A stretch of 64,000 nt of DNA from CADEDH01 sp963732695 (GTDB lineage Bacteria > Actinomycetota > Acidimicrobiia > Acidimicrobiales > SZUA-35), in NCBI GenBank assembly GCA_963732695.1, contig CAVTAP010000021.1, positions 558,001 to 622,000 on the forward strand, given 5' to 3'. The first letter of the stretch is position 1, and every line of letters begins with the position of its first letter. This document shows, in pieces, positions 16,927-25,076 of this stretch. Below the pieces are notes generated by a model. The model saw nothing but the letters and a program-made list of their open reading frames with translations, ran no database searches and was not told the origin of the DNA. Made by a program: the position numbers and the translations under genes.

Positions 16927-17121
16927 TCAGTCCTCTTCGAGGCGGATGGCCTGCTTGGGGCAACGCTCCACCGCCTGGCGAACCCGCTCGTGCAGCTCGG
17001 GGCCCGGGTTCTCGTCGAGCACGTACAGCAAGTCGTCGTCCCTGACCTCGAACACCTCAGGGGCGATCCCCATGCACACGGCATTGCTCTCACACAGATC
17101 GAAGTCCACGACCACTCGCAT
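16927..17121 (-). CDS. Small ferredoxin, [3Fe-4S]-type
   Basis: This 64-residue acidic protein has Cys10-x5-Cys16 (CESNAVC) and a third Cys in ERCPKQAI near residue 55. That is the three-cysteine arrangement of the [3Fe-4S] ferredoxins that feed cytochrome P450s in actinobacteria. The start at 17121 has a strong AAGGAGGAA ribosome site. It abuts the ferredoxin-reductase gene, so the pair forms an electron-transfer chain; no P450 gene is present in the window. The true partner enzyme is therefore unknown. Confidence 0.9.
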   Translation of the reverse strand: MRVVVDFDLCESNAVCMGIAPEVFEVRDDDLLYVLDENPGPELHERVRQAVERCPKQAIRLEED

Positions 17122-17213
17122 GCGTTCCTCCTTGAAACCGCCGGTCTGTCGGTAACGGATTCTAGGGCGCGACGGACAGTGGGGCGGTAGCCGACAGACT
17201 GGAGGTGGTGACA

Positions 17214-18980
17214 ATGCCGCCGGAAGACGACAGCAACGACCACGACGACGGCCGCGACGACCCCCGCGACCAGGCGCCGGAGGCGACCGATGACGGGGCG
17301 CCGGAGGCGACCGATGACGGGGCCCTGGAAGCTGCCGAAGATGCCTCTCCGGAGCCCCTGGCGGCCCTCGGCCCGGGTCGGGCGGCGGTGGCCGGCGCCG
17401 TGGCCGCCGGGGCGGCACTGGCCGCCGGAGAGCTGGTGGCCTCGGTTCGGGCACCGCTGCCCGGCCCGGTCTACGCCGTGGCCAGTCGGGTGGTCGACAA
17501 CGCCCCGGGCTGGTTCGTGGCCTTCGGCAAGAACGTGTTCGGCCTGGCCGACAAGCCGGCGCTGGTGGCCGGCACCACCCTGCTGACCGTGGCCATCGGG
17601 GCCGGGCTCGGCCTGGCCTCCCGCCGCAGCCCCCGCCCGGCCCAGGTCGGTATCGGCCTCTTCGGCCTGCTCGGCGTGGCCGCGGTGGCGGCCGACGCCC
17701 GAGGCGGCTGGCTGGGGGCCGTTGTGGTCAACGCCGTGGCCGTGGCCGCCGGCTGGGCCGTCCTGACCCTGCTCCACCGGCGGGCCCTCCCGCTCCGTGA
17801 TCGGGTGTCCCCGACCGCCACCGGTGACGGAGTGGGACACCGAACGCCGCCACGCCGGCGTCCGGCGGTGCTCGTCGGCACCCCGGTGGACCCGGCGGTG
17901 ACCCGCCGATCGTTCCTCACCGCCGCCGGGGTGGCCGGCGCCGGTGCGGTGCTGGCCGGGGCGGCCGCCGGCCAGCTCCGGGCCCGATCGTCGGCCCGTA
18001 CGGCGCGCGACTCGGTGACCCTGGCCCCCGGGGCCGGGGCCGACGAGGTGGCGGCGGCCGTGGCCGAGGCCGGGACGTCGCCGGTGGCGTCCACCGCCGG
18101 CATCTCCCCCCTGGTCACCCCGAACGGCGACTTCTATCTGATCGACACGGCCCTCCTCCAACCCCAGGTCGACCCGGGCAACTGGGCGCTGCGGATCACG
18201 GGGATGGTTGACCGGGAGCTGACCCTCACCTACGACGACCTGCTGGCCCGGGCCACGACCGTGGCCCCGGTGACGCTGTCGTGCGTGTCGAACGAGGTGG
18301 GGGGCAAGCTGGTGGGCAACGCCGTATGGCAGGGCGTGCCGCTGGTCGACCTCCTCGACGAGGCCGGCGTGCAGCCGGGCGCCACCCAGGTGGCCAGCCG
18401 GTCGGTCGACGGCTGGACCTGCGGCTTCCCCACCGAGGCGGCCTACGACGGCCGCACCGCCCTGGTGGCGGTGGGCATGAACGGCGAGGCCCTACCCCTG
18501 GAGCACGGGTTCCCGGCCCGGCTCGTGGTGTCGGGGCTGTACGGCTACGTGTCGGCCACCAAATGGCTGTCGGAGATCGAGTTGACCACGCTCGAGTCGT
18601 TCGACGGCTACTGGATCCCTCGGGGCTGGGCCAAGCTGGGCCCGGTCAAGACCCAGTCCCGGATCGACACGCCCCGCCGGGGCGCCGAGGTGGCGGCCGG
18701 CGAGGTGGCCGTGGCCGGCGTGGCCTGGGCCCCCCACACCGGCATCGCCAAGGTGGAGGTCCAGGTCGACGAGGGCCGGTGGCAGGAGGCGACGATGGGC
18801 GACGCCCTCGGGCCCGACGCCTGGCGCCAGTGGGTGCTGCCCTGGTCCGCCACCCCGGGCCGCCACACCCTGCGGGTGCGGGCCACCGACGCCAGCGGGA
18901 CCACCCAGACCGACGAGGAGGTCCCGCCGGCCCCCGACGGCGCCACCGGCTGGCACACGGTGCCGGTGACCGTGGCCTGA
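17214..18980 (+). CDS. Membrane-anchored sulfite-oxidase-like molybdopterin oxidoreductase
   Basis: The product is 588 residues, with ATG at 17214 eight bases after GGAGG. The order is an acidic N-tail with a 24-bp duplicated unit (17274-17321), four hydrophobic segments (about 57-190), a twin-arginine-like TRRSFLTAAG (230-239), the Mo-cofactor domain with TLSCVSNEVGG (Cys357 as Mo ligand) and ATKWLSEIEL, and a C-terminal Ig-like dimerisation domain ending about 585. This is the sulfite-oxidase/YedY fold placed outside the membrane behind a multi-helix anchor. It needs molybdopterin, whose genes are at 38-41 kb. The physiological substrate is unknown. Confidence 0.88.
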   Translation: MPPEDDSNDHDDGRDDPRDQAPEATDDGAPEATDDGALEAAEDASPEPLAALGPGRAAVAGAVAAGAALAAGELVASVRAPLPGPVYAVASRVVDNAPGWFVAFGKNVFGLADKPALVAGTTLLTVAIGAGLGLASRRSPRPAQVGIGLFGLLGVAAVAADARGGWLGAVVVNAVAVAAGWAVLTLLHRRALPLRDRVSPTATGDGVGHRTPPRRRPAVLVGTPVDPAVTRRSFLTAAGVAGAGAVLAGAAAGQLRARSSARTARDSVTLAPGAGADEVAAAVAEAGTSPVASTAGISPLVTPNGDFYLIDTALLQPQVDPGNWALRITGMVDRELTLTYDDLLARATTVAPVTLSCVSNEVGGKLVGNAVWQGVPLVDLLDEAGVQPGATQVASRSVDGWTCGFPTEAAYDGRTALVAVGMNGEALPLEHGFPARLVVSGLYGYVSATKWLSEIELTTLESFDGYWIPRGWAKLGPVKTQSRIDTPRRGAEVAAGEVAVAGVAWAPHTGIAKVEVQVDEGRWQEATMGDALGPDAWRQWVLPWSATPGRHTLRVRATDASGTTQTDEEVPPAPDGATGWHTVPVTVA

Positions 18981-19005
18981 GCGCCCGAGCCGCCGGGGCC
19001 CGGGC

Positions 19006-20334
19006 TCAGCTCTGGCTGGCGGGCAGGTAGGGGCGGGGGTTGGTGGCCTCGCCGTTGATCCGCACCTCGAAGTGGAGATGGTTGCCGGTGGCCGTGCCGG
19101 TGGCGCCGACCAGGCCCACCACATCACCCCGGTTCACCTGCTGGCCCTTGGACACGTTGATCTTCGACATGTGGCCGTACAGGGTGCTCACCCCGTCGCC
19201 GTGGTCGACGATCACCACGTTGCCGTACCCGCCCTGCGTCCCGGCCAGGAGCACCGTACCCCCCTGGGCGGCGGCGATCGGTGTTCCCTTGGGGGCGCTC
19301 ACATCGAGCCCCGAGTGGAGCTTGCGGGTGCCGTACACCGGGTGGATGCGGTAGCCGTACTCGCTGGTCACCGGGCCGATGACCGGCCACTGCATGCCGT
19401 AGGCCGAGGGCGGCCGGAGCTGGGTGACCGTGACCTTGGTGGGTGACGAGCCGTTGATCAGGGTCTGGATGTTCTTGTCCTCGGCGGCGTAGGAGCTGAG
19501 CTCGCTCTCCCACTTGGAGATGCGGCTCTCGGCCTCCCGCTTGAGCCGGAGCTGGACATCCTGCTGGTCCTGCAGGGTGTCGAGCTCCACCGCCAGCTGG
19601 GCCTGCAGGGTCTCGGCGTCGGCCGCCGCCTGGTCGGCCTGGGTCTGCGCCTCCTGCTGGTCTTCCTTGAGGGTCCGCAGCTCCTCCAGGAGCTCGGCCG
19701 TGCCCTTGTTGACCTGGAGCAGCAGGGTGGTCTCCCGGATCGTCTGGTTCACGCTCCGATCGGTGAAGAAGATGCTGGGCGGATCCTCCACGCCCGATTT
19801 GAAGCCCTCCACCGCTTTCACCTTCAGCTGGGCCTCCACCTCCACCTGCTGGGTGCTGGCGTTGGCCAGCTCGGTGGAAGCCGTCTCCTTGGCCGCCTTG
19901 GCCTCCTCCAGGCTCCGCTGGGCGGCCTCCACCTTGGCCTGGGTGGACTGGGCCGCCTCGTTGATGGCCTGGAGGCCGGCGGCGATCTCGGAGTCGGCCG
20001 CCACTGCGGCGTTGAGCTTGCCGGCGGCCTCGGCCTTGGCCTTCTTGTCGGCCGCGCTCCTCGTGGTGGGGGCGGCCGGCGCCGGCGTGGTGGCCGCCGT
20101 GGTCTCGGGCGACGACGAGGCTGGCGCGGTGGTGGAGCTGTCGGCCGAGGTGGGCGGGGTGGTGGTGGTGTCGGTGGTGGGCGGCGCCGTGGTGGGCGTC
20201 GTGTCCTGGGCCGCCGACGGGAACGCCGACAGGCCGAGGAGGGCGGCGGCCACGATCACCGTGCCGGGCAGGCGGCTCCAGGCGCGGCGACTCCCGCTCT
20301 GTCGCCCCGGCGCTCGAACCCTGTCGTTGCTCAC
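19006..20334 (-). CDS. M23 peptidoglycan endopeptidase with coiled-coil region
   Basis: The product is about 442 residues, from GTG at 20334 or 20340. After a basic N-terminus comes a signal peptide (VIVAAALLGLSAFPSAAQ), then a Thr/Pro/Ser-rich linker and a long coiled coil (about residues 90-300, rich in Ala/Glu/Gln). The C-terminal LytM/M23 domain has HSGLDVSAPKGTPI and GNHLHFEVRI with its HxH zinc ligands, so the active-site set looks complete. It cleaves peptidoglycan cross-links or acts as an EnvC/RipA-like regulator of cell separation. It is transcribed divergently from the phosphoribosyltransferase gene. Confidence 0.9.
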   Translation of the reverse strand: MSNDRVRAPGRQSGSRRAWSRLPGTVIVAAALLGLSAFPSAAQDTTPTTAPPTTDTTTTPPTSADSSTTAPASSSPETTAATTPAPAAPTTRSAADKKAKAEAAGKLNAAVAADSEIAAGLQAINEAAQSTQAKVEAAQRSLEEAKAAKETASTELANASTQQVEVEAQLKVKAVEGFKSGVEDPPSIFFTDRSVNQTIRETTLLLQVNKGTAELLEELRTLKEDQQEAQTQADQAAADAETLQAQLAVELDTLQDQQDVQLRLKREAESRISKWESELSSYAAEDKNIQTLINGSSPTKVTVTQLRPPSAYGMQWPVIGPVTSEYGYRIHPVYGTRKLHSGLDVSAPKGTPIAAAQGGTVLLAGTQGGYGNVVIVDHGDGVSTLYGHMSKINVSKGQQVNRGDVVGLVGATGTATGNHLHFEVRINGEATNPRPYLPASQS

Positions 20335-20564
20335 TGGCACCCCGCGCGGCTGTCCGTTGCCCCGACTTCCCTGGTCCCGCCGCTGCCCGACGATGAGCGA
20401 ACAGCGGGCGACACCAGACTGTAACGACCTTGGGGCCCGAACGGAACCCCACGACCACCAGCGGCGTTGCGAAACGGGTCGGCACCGGTAAGCCTGCTCC
20501 CCATGGCCCGGCGGTGGATGGCACCGGCTGGCGGGCATGCACCGACGACCCAGGAGGACGAGCA

Positions 20565-21077
20565 GTGGCCGACGACAGCGGGGAACGGGAGATCCTGACC
20601 TGGGCCTCCTACGGGACGGCCATCAGGGAACTGGCCCAGCAGATCGCCGACAGCGAGTTCCAACCCGACATCATCCTGGCCATCGCCCGGGGCGGTCTGT
20701 TCGCCGCTGGCTCCCTGGGCTACGCGCTGTCGGTGAAGAACCTGTACGTGATGAACCTGGAGTTCTACACCGGCGTGGACGAGCGGCTCGACGTTCCGGT
20801 CATGCTGCCACCCTATTTGGACAAGGTTGATCTGGCAGATTCCAGAATTCTTGTCGTCGATGATGTGGCTGATACCGGCCATACGTTGAAGGTTGTCCAC
20901 GAGTTCTGCCAAGACGTCGTCGCCGAGAGTATGACAGCCGTGCTCTACGAGAAGCCCCATTCGCAGGTGAAATGCGATTTCGTGTGGAAACGAACCAACC
21001 AGTGGATCAATTTTCCCTGGTCAACGGAGCCTCCAATCGTCAGTAAAAGCGGCCAGAAGACAGTTCTAGACGCATAA
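20565..21077 (+). CDS. Phosphoribosyltransferase, type I (purine/xanthine-type)
   Basis: The GTG start at 20565 follows AGGAGGA. This 170-residue protein has ILAIARGGLFAAG (37-49) and the PRPP-binding motif ILVVDDVADTGHTLK (95-109), the signature of type I phosphoribosyltransferases that salvage purine bases. It resembles xanthine/hypoxanthine or Gpt-like enzymes; the base cannot be told from the sequence alone. Base use changes sharply inside the gene: up to about 20810 it is very GC-rich, while from there to the stop and into the next leader it is clearly AT-richer. No frameshift is evident. Confidence 0.87.
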   Translation: MADDSGEREILTWASYGTAIRELAQQIADSEFQPDIILAIARGGLFAAGSLGYALSVKNLYVMNLEFYTGVDERLDVPVMLPPYLDKVDLADSRILVVDDVADTGHTLKVVHEFCQDVVAESMTAVLYEKPHSQVKCDFVWKRTNQWINFPWSTEPPIVSKSGQKTVLDA

Positions 21078-21108
21078 AGCAACGACAAGGATGTCCATAT
21101 AGAGCAAA

Positions 21109-21137
21109 TTGGGGGATGCGTTACGACCTTGTAAGAT
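21109..21137 (+). promoter_or_regulatory. Predicted promoter of the 513-residue membrane-anchored protein
   Basis: TTGGGG (21109-21114) and TAAGAT (21132-21137) are spaced by 17 bp in an unusually AT-rich leader. Transcription would begin near 21144, ahead of a GGAGG site (21154-21158) and the ATG at 21167. Confidence 0.45.
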
Positions 21138-21166
21138 CTAATGTGGAGTAGATGGAGGCCACAGCA

Positions 21167-22708
21167 ATGAAACGAGTCATCTCAGGACTGTTCCTTCTCC
21201 TTGCATTAGGCGCTCTCGGATTCATCCTCGCCGGCGCCCTCAAGAGTGGCGAACAGCTCATCGTCCGCTTCCTCACGGCCATCATCGTGGCCGCCCTCGG
21301 GCTCTACGTGATCAGCGACCTGCGCCTGCAGGCCGACGACAGCGCCGTGGCCAAGGGCGAGAAACCGGCCGGCGGACGCAGCGTCAACCCGACGTCGGGC
21401 GACGCCACCGGGTCGCAGAGCACGGCCGCCTACATGGCCACCGTCACCCGCCGGGCCCCGGCCGCCGACGAGACGGCGACGGCCACCTCCGTCACCGATC
21501 TCACCGACGACGTGCTCGGCCTCGGCAGCGGACGGGCGGGCGCCCGCGACGCCTTTCCCACCCACTTCCCCAATTACCGGGCCGGAGCCCACAGCCTGGG
21601 CCGGCCCGAGGTGATCAAGGCCGACGAACGCATGCTCCGGGCATCGTCGCGGACCATAGAGGCCGAGATCGACGACTCCCTCACCCCCGAGTACCAGCTC
21701 CAGGACGACGAGGTCCGCCACTGGCCCCTCACCGCCGAGCATCCGGTGGTGAAGCTCCCCGCGGCCACGTCCACTGCCGCCTCCGCTCTGGCCACGTCTG
21801 ACGATCGGGTCGACGACGACATCACCCGTCCCCTGGCCAGCCGGCGCCTCGCCGCCATCCTGGCCGAACGGGATGACGATGACGACGACGAGAACGAGGA
21901 CGACGGGCTGGGGGCCGCCGGTCGCGTGCCCGGCGCCTTCGACACCGGCGAGATCGAGAAGCTGGTGGACCAGCTGGCCATCGGCGGCCCGGCCCCGGCC
22001 CCCGCCGTCACCAGCCCGTTCGGCCGCATGTCGGCCCCCTCCGGTGGGCTGGTGCTGCTGGAGCGCCCGCCGGTCGACACCGCACCAGCCCCGGCGGAAC
22101 CGGCCGCCCTCGCTGCGGTGACCCAGCCGGCTCCCGCCCCCACGCCGATCCTGGCCCCGGTCACTCCCGCCGAGGGGACACCCGAGACGCCCGCCTCCGG
22201 AGCGGCGGTGGCCGCGTCCGCCCCGCTGCGCCCCACCCGGCCCACCCTGGCACCGTCGGCCTCGTCGACCCTGGCCGCCGCCGACTACACCCGGGCCCCG
22301 CTGGCCGGCGTCGTCAACCTGCGACCCCGCCCGATCGCGCCCCGCAACGAGATCGAGGCCGCCATCCGGTCCGGGGAGCTGGAGGTCATCGCCTCCCTGA
22401 TCGACCAGGGCCTCCTCTCCACCGACGGCCCGATCTCCGACCGCGACGTCCGCACCATGGTGTACGTGGCGTTCACCTCGTCGGAGCTGCGCAAGATCCT
22501 GCTCGCCGGCGGCACCCTGGACGGCGACAACTCCAGCATCGACCTGGGCGAGGTCGACGTGTTCTACCAGCCGGCACTGGCTGGCGGATCGTCCCTGTCA
22601 CAGCTCCCGGTTGAGCCCGCCGGTGCAGAGCCGACAATGGCGTCGGCTCTACCCGTCGAGGTCATCGACCTCCGGGATGCCGAACCGGCCCGGGCCCGGG
22701 CGCTGTGA
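21167..22708 (+). CDS. Membrane-anchored protein of unknown function
   Basis: The ATG at 21167 sits eight bases after GGAGG. The 513-residue product begins with two membrane helices (about 5-25 and 34-52, IIVAALGLYVISDLRL). A long, mostly disordered cytoplasmic or external region rich in Ala, Pro, Thr and acidic clusters follows (a DDDDDENEDD run near residue 240). The C-terminal ~100 residues look ordered and probably folded: APRNEIEAAIRSGELEVIAS, ISDRDVRTMVYVAFTSSELR, KILLAGG. I do not recognise the family. The stop codon falls within the first unit of a tandem hairpin repeat that probably terminates transcription. Confidence 0.75.
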   Translation: MKRVISGLFLLLALGALGFILAGALKSGEQLIVRFLTAIIVAALGLYVISDLRLQADDSAVAKGEKPAGGRSVNPTSGDATGSQSTAAYMATVTRRAPAADETATATSVTDLTDDVLGLGSGRAGARDAFPTHFPNYRAGAHSLGRPEVIKADERMLRASSRTIEAEIDDSLTPEYQLQDDEVRHWPLTAEHPVVKLPAATSTAASALATSDDRVDDDITRPLASRRLAAILAERDDDDDDENEDDGLGAAGRVPGAFDTGEIEKLVDQLAIGGPAPAPAVTSPFGRMSAPSGGLVLLERPPVDTAPAPAEPAALAAVTQPAPAPTPILAPVTPAEGTPETPASGAAVAASAPLRPTRPTLAPSASSTLAAADYTRAPLAGVVNLRPRPIAPRNEIEAAIRSGELEVIASLIDQGLLSTDGPISDRDVRTMVYVAFTSSELRKILLAGGTLDGDNSSIDLGEVDVFYQPALAGGSSLSQLPVEPAGAEPTMASALPVEVIDLRDAEPARARAL

Positions 22709-22786
22709 CAGGGACGCTTGCCTGCGGCAAGCGTTGACGACAGGGACGCTTGCCTGCGGCAAGCGTTGACGACAGGGACGCTTGCC
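22707..22786. repeat. Tandem 32-bp repeat, each unit a perfect hairpin (two and a half copies)
   Basis: Units start at 22707, 22739 and 22771 (the last stops after 16 bp). Each full unit holds the perfect 9-bp stem ACGCTTGCC-TGC-GGCAAGCGT. The array lies between two convergent genes that stop at 22708 and 22793, so a duplicated bidirectional terminator is the simplest reading. Confidence 0.75.
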
Positions 22787-22792
22787 CGCTGA

Positions 22793-24052
22793 TCAGGACC
22801 GATAGGCGGCCTGGGATTCCTTCCAGGTGCCGCCATCGGCCTTGGGTTCCTTGGGCAGACCCAGCACCCGCTCCCCGATGATGTTGCGCTGCACCTCGGA
22901 GGTGCCGGCGTAGATCGTGCCGGGCCGGGCGATCATGAAGCTGGCCATCCAGTTGGCCACCGTGTTGTCGATACCGACCTCGGGCGGGCCGATTCCGCCC
23001 CGGGTCTCCTGGCCGAAGTCGACCATGGCCCCAGCCCCGATCATGTTCATGGCCGACTCGGTGACCTCCTGGTGGTACTGGCTCCAGAACAGCTTGCCGA
23101 TCGACGCCTCCGGCCCCGGCTGCTGGCCCTTGAGGAACCGGGTGAGGGCCTGCATCCCCCGGTACCGCATGATCTGGACCTTGCTGTAGAGCTTGGCGAC
23201 GTCCTGGCGGACCAGGGGGTCGTCGGTGCGGCCCAGGTCCCGGGCCATGGCGATGTAGTTGGCCAGCTCGGCGGCGTAGGCCAGCGAGGTGGTGGTGGCC
23301 CCCACCCCCCGCTCGAAGCCGAGCAGGGTGTTGCCGACGGCCCAACCGTTGTTGACCCCGCCCAGCACGGACTCTTTGGGGCAGGTGGCGTTGGTGAAGA
23401 AGACCTCGTTGAAGTGGTCGTGGCGCACGATGTTCGTGATCGGGCGCACCTCCACCCCCGGCTGGTCCATCGGCACCAGCAGGAACGAGATGCCCTTGTG
23501 CTTGGGCACGTCGGGGTCGGTCCGGGCCAGGACGAAGACCATGTTGGCCAGATGGCCGCTGGAGGTCCAGATCTTCTGGCCGTTGATCACCCACTGGTCG
23601 CCGTCGAGCTCGGCCTTGCAGCCCAGGTTGGCCAGGTCGGACCCGGCGTTGGGCTCGGAGTAGCCCTGGCACCACACGTCCTCGCCCGACAGGATCCGGG
23701 GGATGTAGTGCTTCTTCTGCTCCTCGCTACCCCAGAACAGGATGGTGTTGCCCACCATGCCGATGCTGAAGCCGTCGTTGGGCCCCGACGTGGGCACCCC
23801 CCGCTTGTAGAACTCCTCGTTCATCACCACCTGCTCCAGGTGGGTCAGGCCGCCGCCCCCGTACTCGGCCGGCCAGTTGGCGGCCAGCAGCCGGTTGTCG
23901 CGCAGCGTCTCCCGCCATTTCCAGTGGAAGGCCAGGCGGTCCTCGCCGACCAGGGCACCGATGCCCTTCCAGTCGGCCGGCAGGTTGGCGTCGAGGAAAG
24001 CCCGGATCTTCTGCCGGTACTCCTCGGTCTCGGGGGGATACGTCGGCTCCAT
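22793..24052 (-). CDS. Acyl-CoA dehydrogenase
   Basis: This 419-residue flavoenzyme starts at the ATG at 24052. Diagnostic segments are LLAANWPAEYGGGGLTHLEQ, WCQGYSEPNAGSDLANLGCK for FAD and substrate binding, WVINGQKIWTSSGHLANMVF, a mid-domain LLVPMDQPGVEVRPI and the C-terminal ARPGTIYAGTSEVQRNIIGE. It oxidises an acyl-CoA to the enoyl-CoA and passes electrons to ETF. The long-chain or steroid/branched-chain type cannot be resolved. A 71-bp tandem duplication sits just upstream of its start, in the divergent intergenic region. Confidence 0.92.
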   Translation of the reverse strand: MEPTYPPETEEYRQKIRAFLDANLPADWKGIGALVGEDRLAFHWKWRETLRDNRLLAANWPAEYGGGGLTHLEQVVMNEEFYKRGVPTSGPNDGFSIGMVGNTILFWGSEEQKKHYIPRILSGEDVWCQGYSEPNAGSDLANLGCKAELDGDQWVINGQKIWTSSGHLANMVFVLARTDPDVPKHKGISFLLVPMDQPGVEVRPITNIVRHDHFNEVFFTNATCPKESVLGGVNNGWAVGNTLLGFERGVGATTTSLAYAAELANYIAMARDLGRTDDPLVRQDVAKLYSKVQIMRYRGMQALTRFLKGQQPGPEASIGKLFWSQYHQEVTESAMNMIGAGAMVDFGQETRGGIGPPEVGIDNTVANWMASFMIARPGTIYAGTSEVQRNIIGERVLGLPKEPKADGGTWKESQAAYRS

Positions 24053-24056
24053 GAGG

Positions 24057-24198
24057 GCAGCGTAGCTGCCGGCCGGGGTTGGGGCCCCGGCCCAGATGGG
24101 GCCCCGGGGGCGCAGCTCCCGCAACGAGCAGCGTAGCTGCCGGCCGGGGTTGGGGCCCCGGCCCAGATGGGGCCCCGGGGGCGCAGCTCCCGCAACGA
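24057..24198. repeat. Exact 71-bp tandem duplication in a divergent promoter region
   Basis: The 71-bp unit at 24057-24127 is repeated without change at 24128-24198. Each copy contains GC-rich inverted repeats around GGGGCCCCGG and GGGGCCCCGGGGG. The pair separates the acyl-CoA dehydrogenase gene (minus strand) from the DinB-like gene (plus strand), so it duplicates part of their shared control region. Perfect identity implies a recent event. Confidence 0.92.
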
Positions 24199-24256
24199 TG
24201 ATGCACGGTACCTCAGGGGCTGGGTGCCGGGTGAGGGCCAGGGCTACTGTTCGGCG

Positions 24257-25066
24257 ATGGGACACCCTGTACCGCTCGCCGCCTCCACGTCGGGCCCTGA
24301 TCTCGTCGCCGCCTTCGCCGAGTGCTGGGCCTCGATGCTGGAGCTGGGGCGCACGCTCAGCGAAGGCGACTGGGCCAGCCCCGCCCTCTGCCCCGGCTGG
24401 ACCTGCCGCGACGCCCTGCTGCACCTCACCAGCGCCGAGATCGGGTTCTCCCAGTGGACCGACCTGGCCAACCCGCCGTGGGACGAGCTCAAGGCGGCCC
24501 ACCGGCGGCTGGCCGACGCCAGCGGCGCCGAGGTGCTCGACGCCTTCGCTGCCATCACCGCCACCCGCGGCGAGCAGCTGGCCGCCATGTCGGAGGCCAG
24601 CCTCGACGCCCCGTCGTGGACGGCGGCCGGGCCCGGCACCTACCGCCGCTACATGGAGATCCGGGTGTTCGACCACTGGGCCCACGAGCAGGACATCCGG
24701 GTGCCCCTCGGCCGCCCCGGCCATCTGAGCGGGCGCGGCGCCGAGATCTCGCTCGACGAGGCCCACATCGCCCTCGGGTACATGGTGGGCAAGAAGGCGG
24801 CCGCCCCGCAGGGGGCCGGCGTCACGATCGAGATCACCGGCCCCACCGCCCGCACCCTCCACGCCGTGATCGACGGCCGGGCCCGGGTGGTGGAAGACCT
24901 CGACGGGCCGGCCACGGCCACCGTCACCACCGACTTCGCCACGTTCATGCTGCTGTGCTGCGGCCGGATCGACCCGTCGGGCCCGCTGGCCGACGGGCGG
25001 GTGGCGCTGGCCGGCGACACCGAGCTGGCCGAGCGGGTGGCCCGCAACCTGGCCTTCACCATCTGA
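24257..25066 (+). CDS. Maleylpyruvate-isomerase-family mycothiol-dependent (DinB-like) protein
   Basis: The ATG at 24257 is preferred because the reading frame before it lies within the 71-bp duplication. The 269-residue product has the DinB-like bundle of mycothiol-dependent enzymes: SEGDWASPALCPGWTCRDALLHLTSAE with a His metal ligand, MEIRVFDHWAHEQDIRVPLG with the second His pair, and a C-terminal SCP2-like lobe (TIEITGPTARTLHAVIDGRA, TTDFATFMLLCCGR). It is a second family member in this window besides the one at 9.3-10 kb. The reaction is unknown. The MBL-fold gene starts 10 bp downstream. Confidence 0.83.
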   Translation: MGHPVPLAASTSGPDLVAAFAECWASMLELGRTLSEGDWASPALCPGWTCRDALLHLTSAEIGFSQWTDLANPPWDELKAAHRRLADASGAEVLDAFAAITATRGEQLAAMSEASLDAPSWTAAGPGTYRRYMEIRVFDHWAHEQDIRVPLGRPGHLSGRGAEISLDEAHIALGYMVGKKAAAPQGAGVTIEITGPTARTLHAVIDGRARVVEDLDGPATATVTTDFATFMLLCCGRIDPSGPLADGRVALAGDTELAERVARNLAFTI

Positions 25067-25076
25067 GGCGGCGACC

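Noticed and set aside
22707..22786. CRISPR-like repeat array.
   Set aside because: Repeats are directly adjacent without spacers and form simple hairpins; no cas gene nearby.
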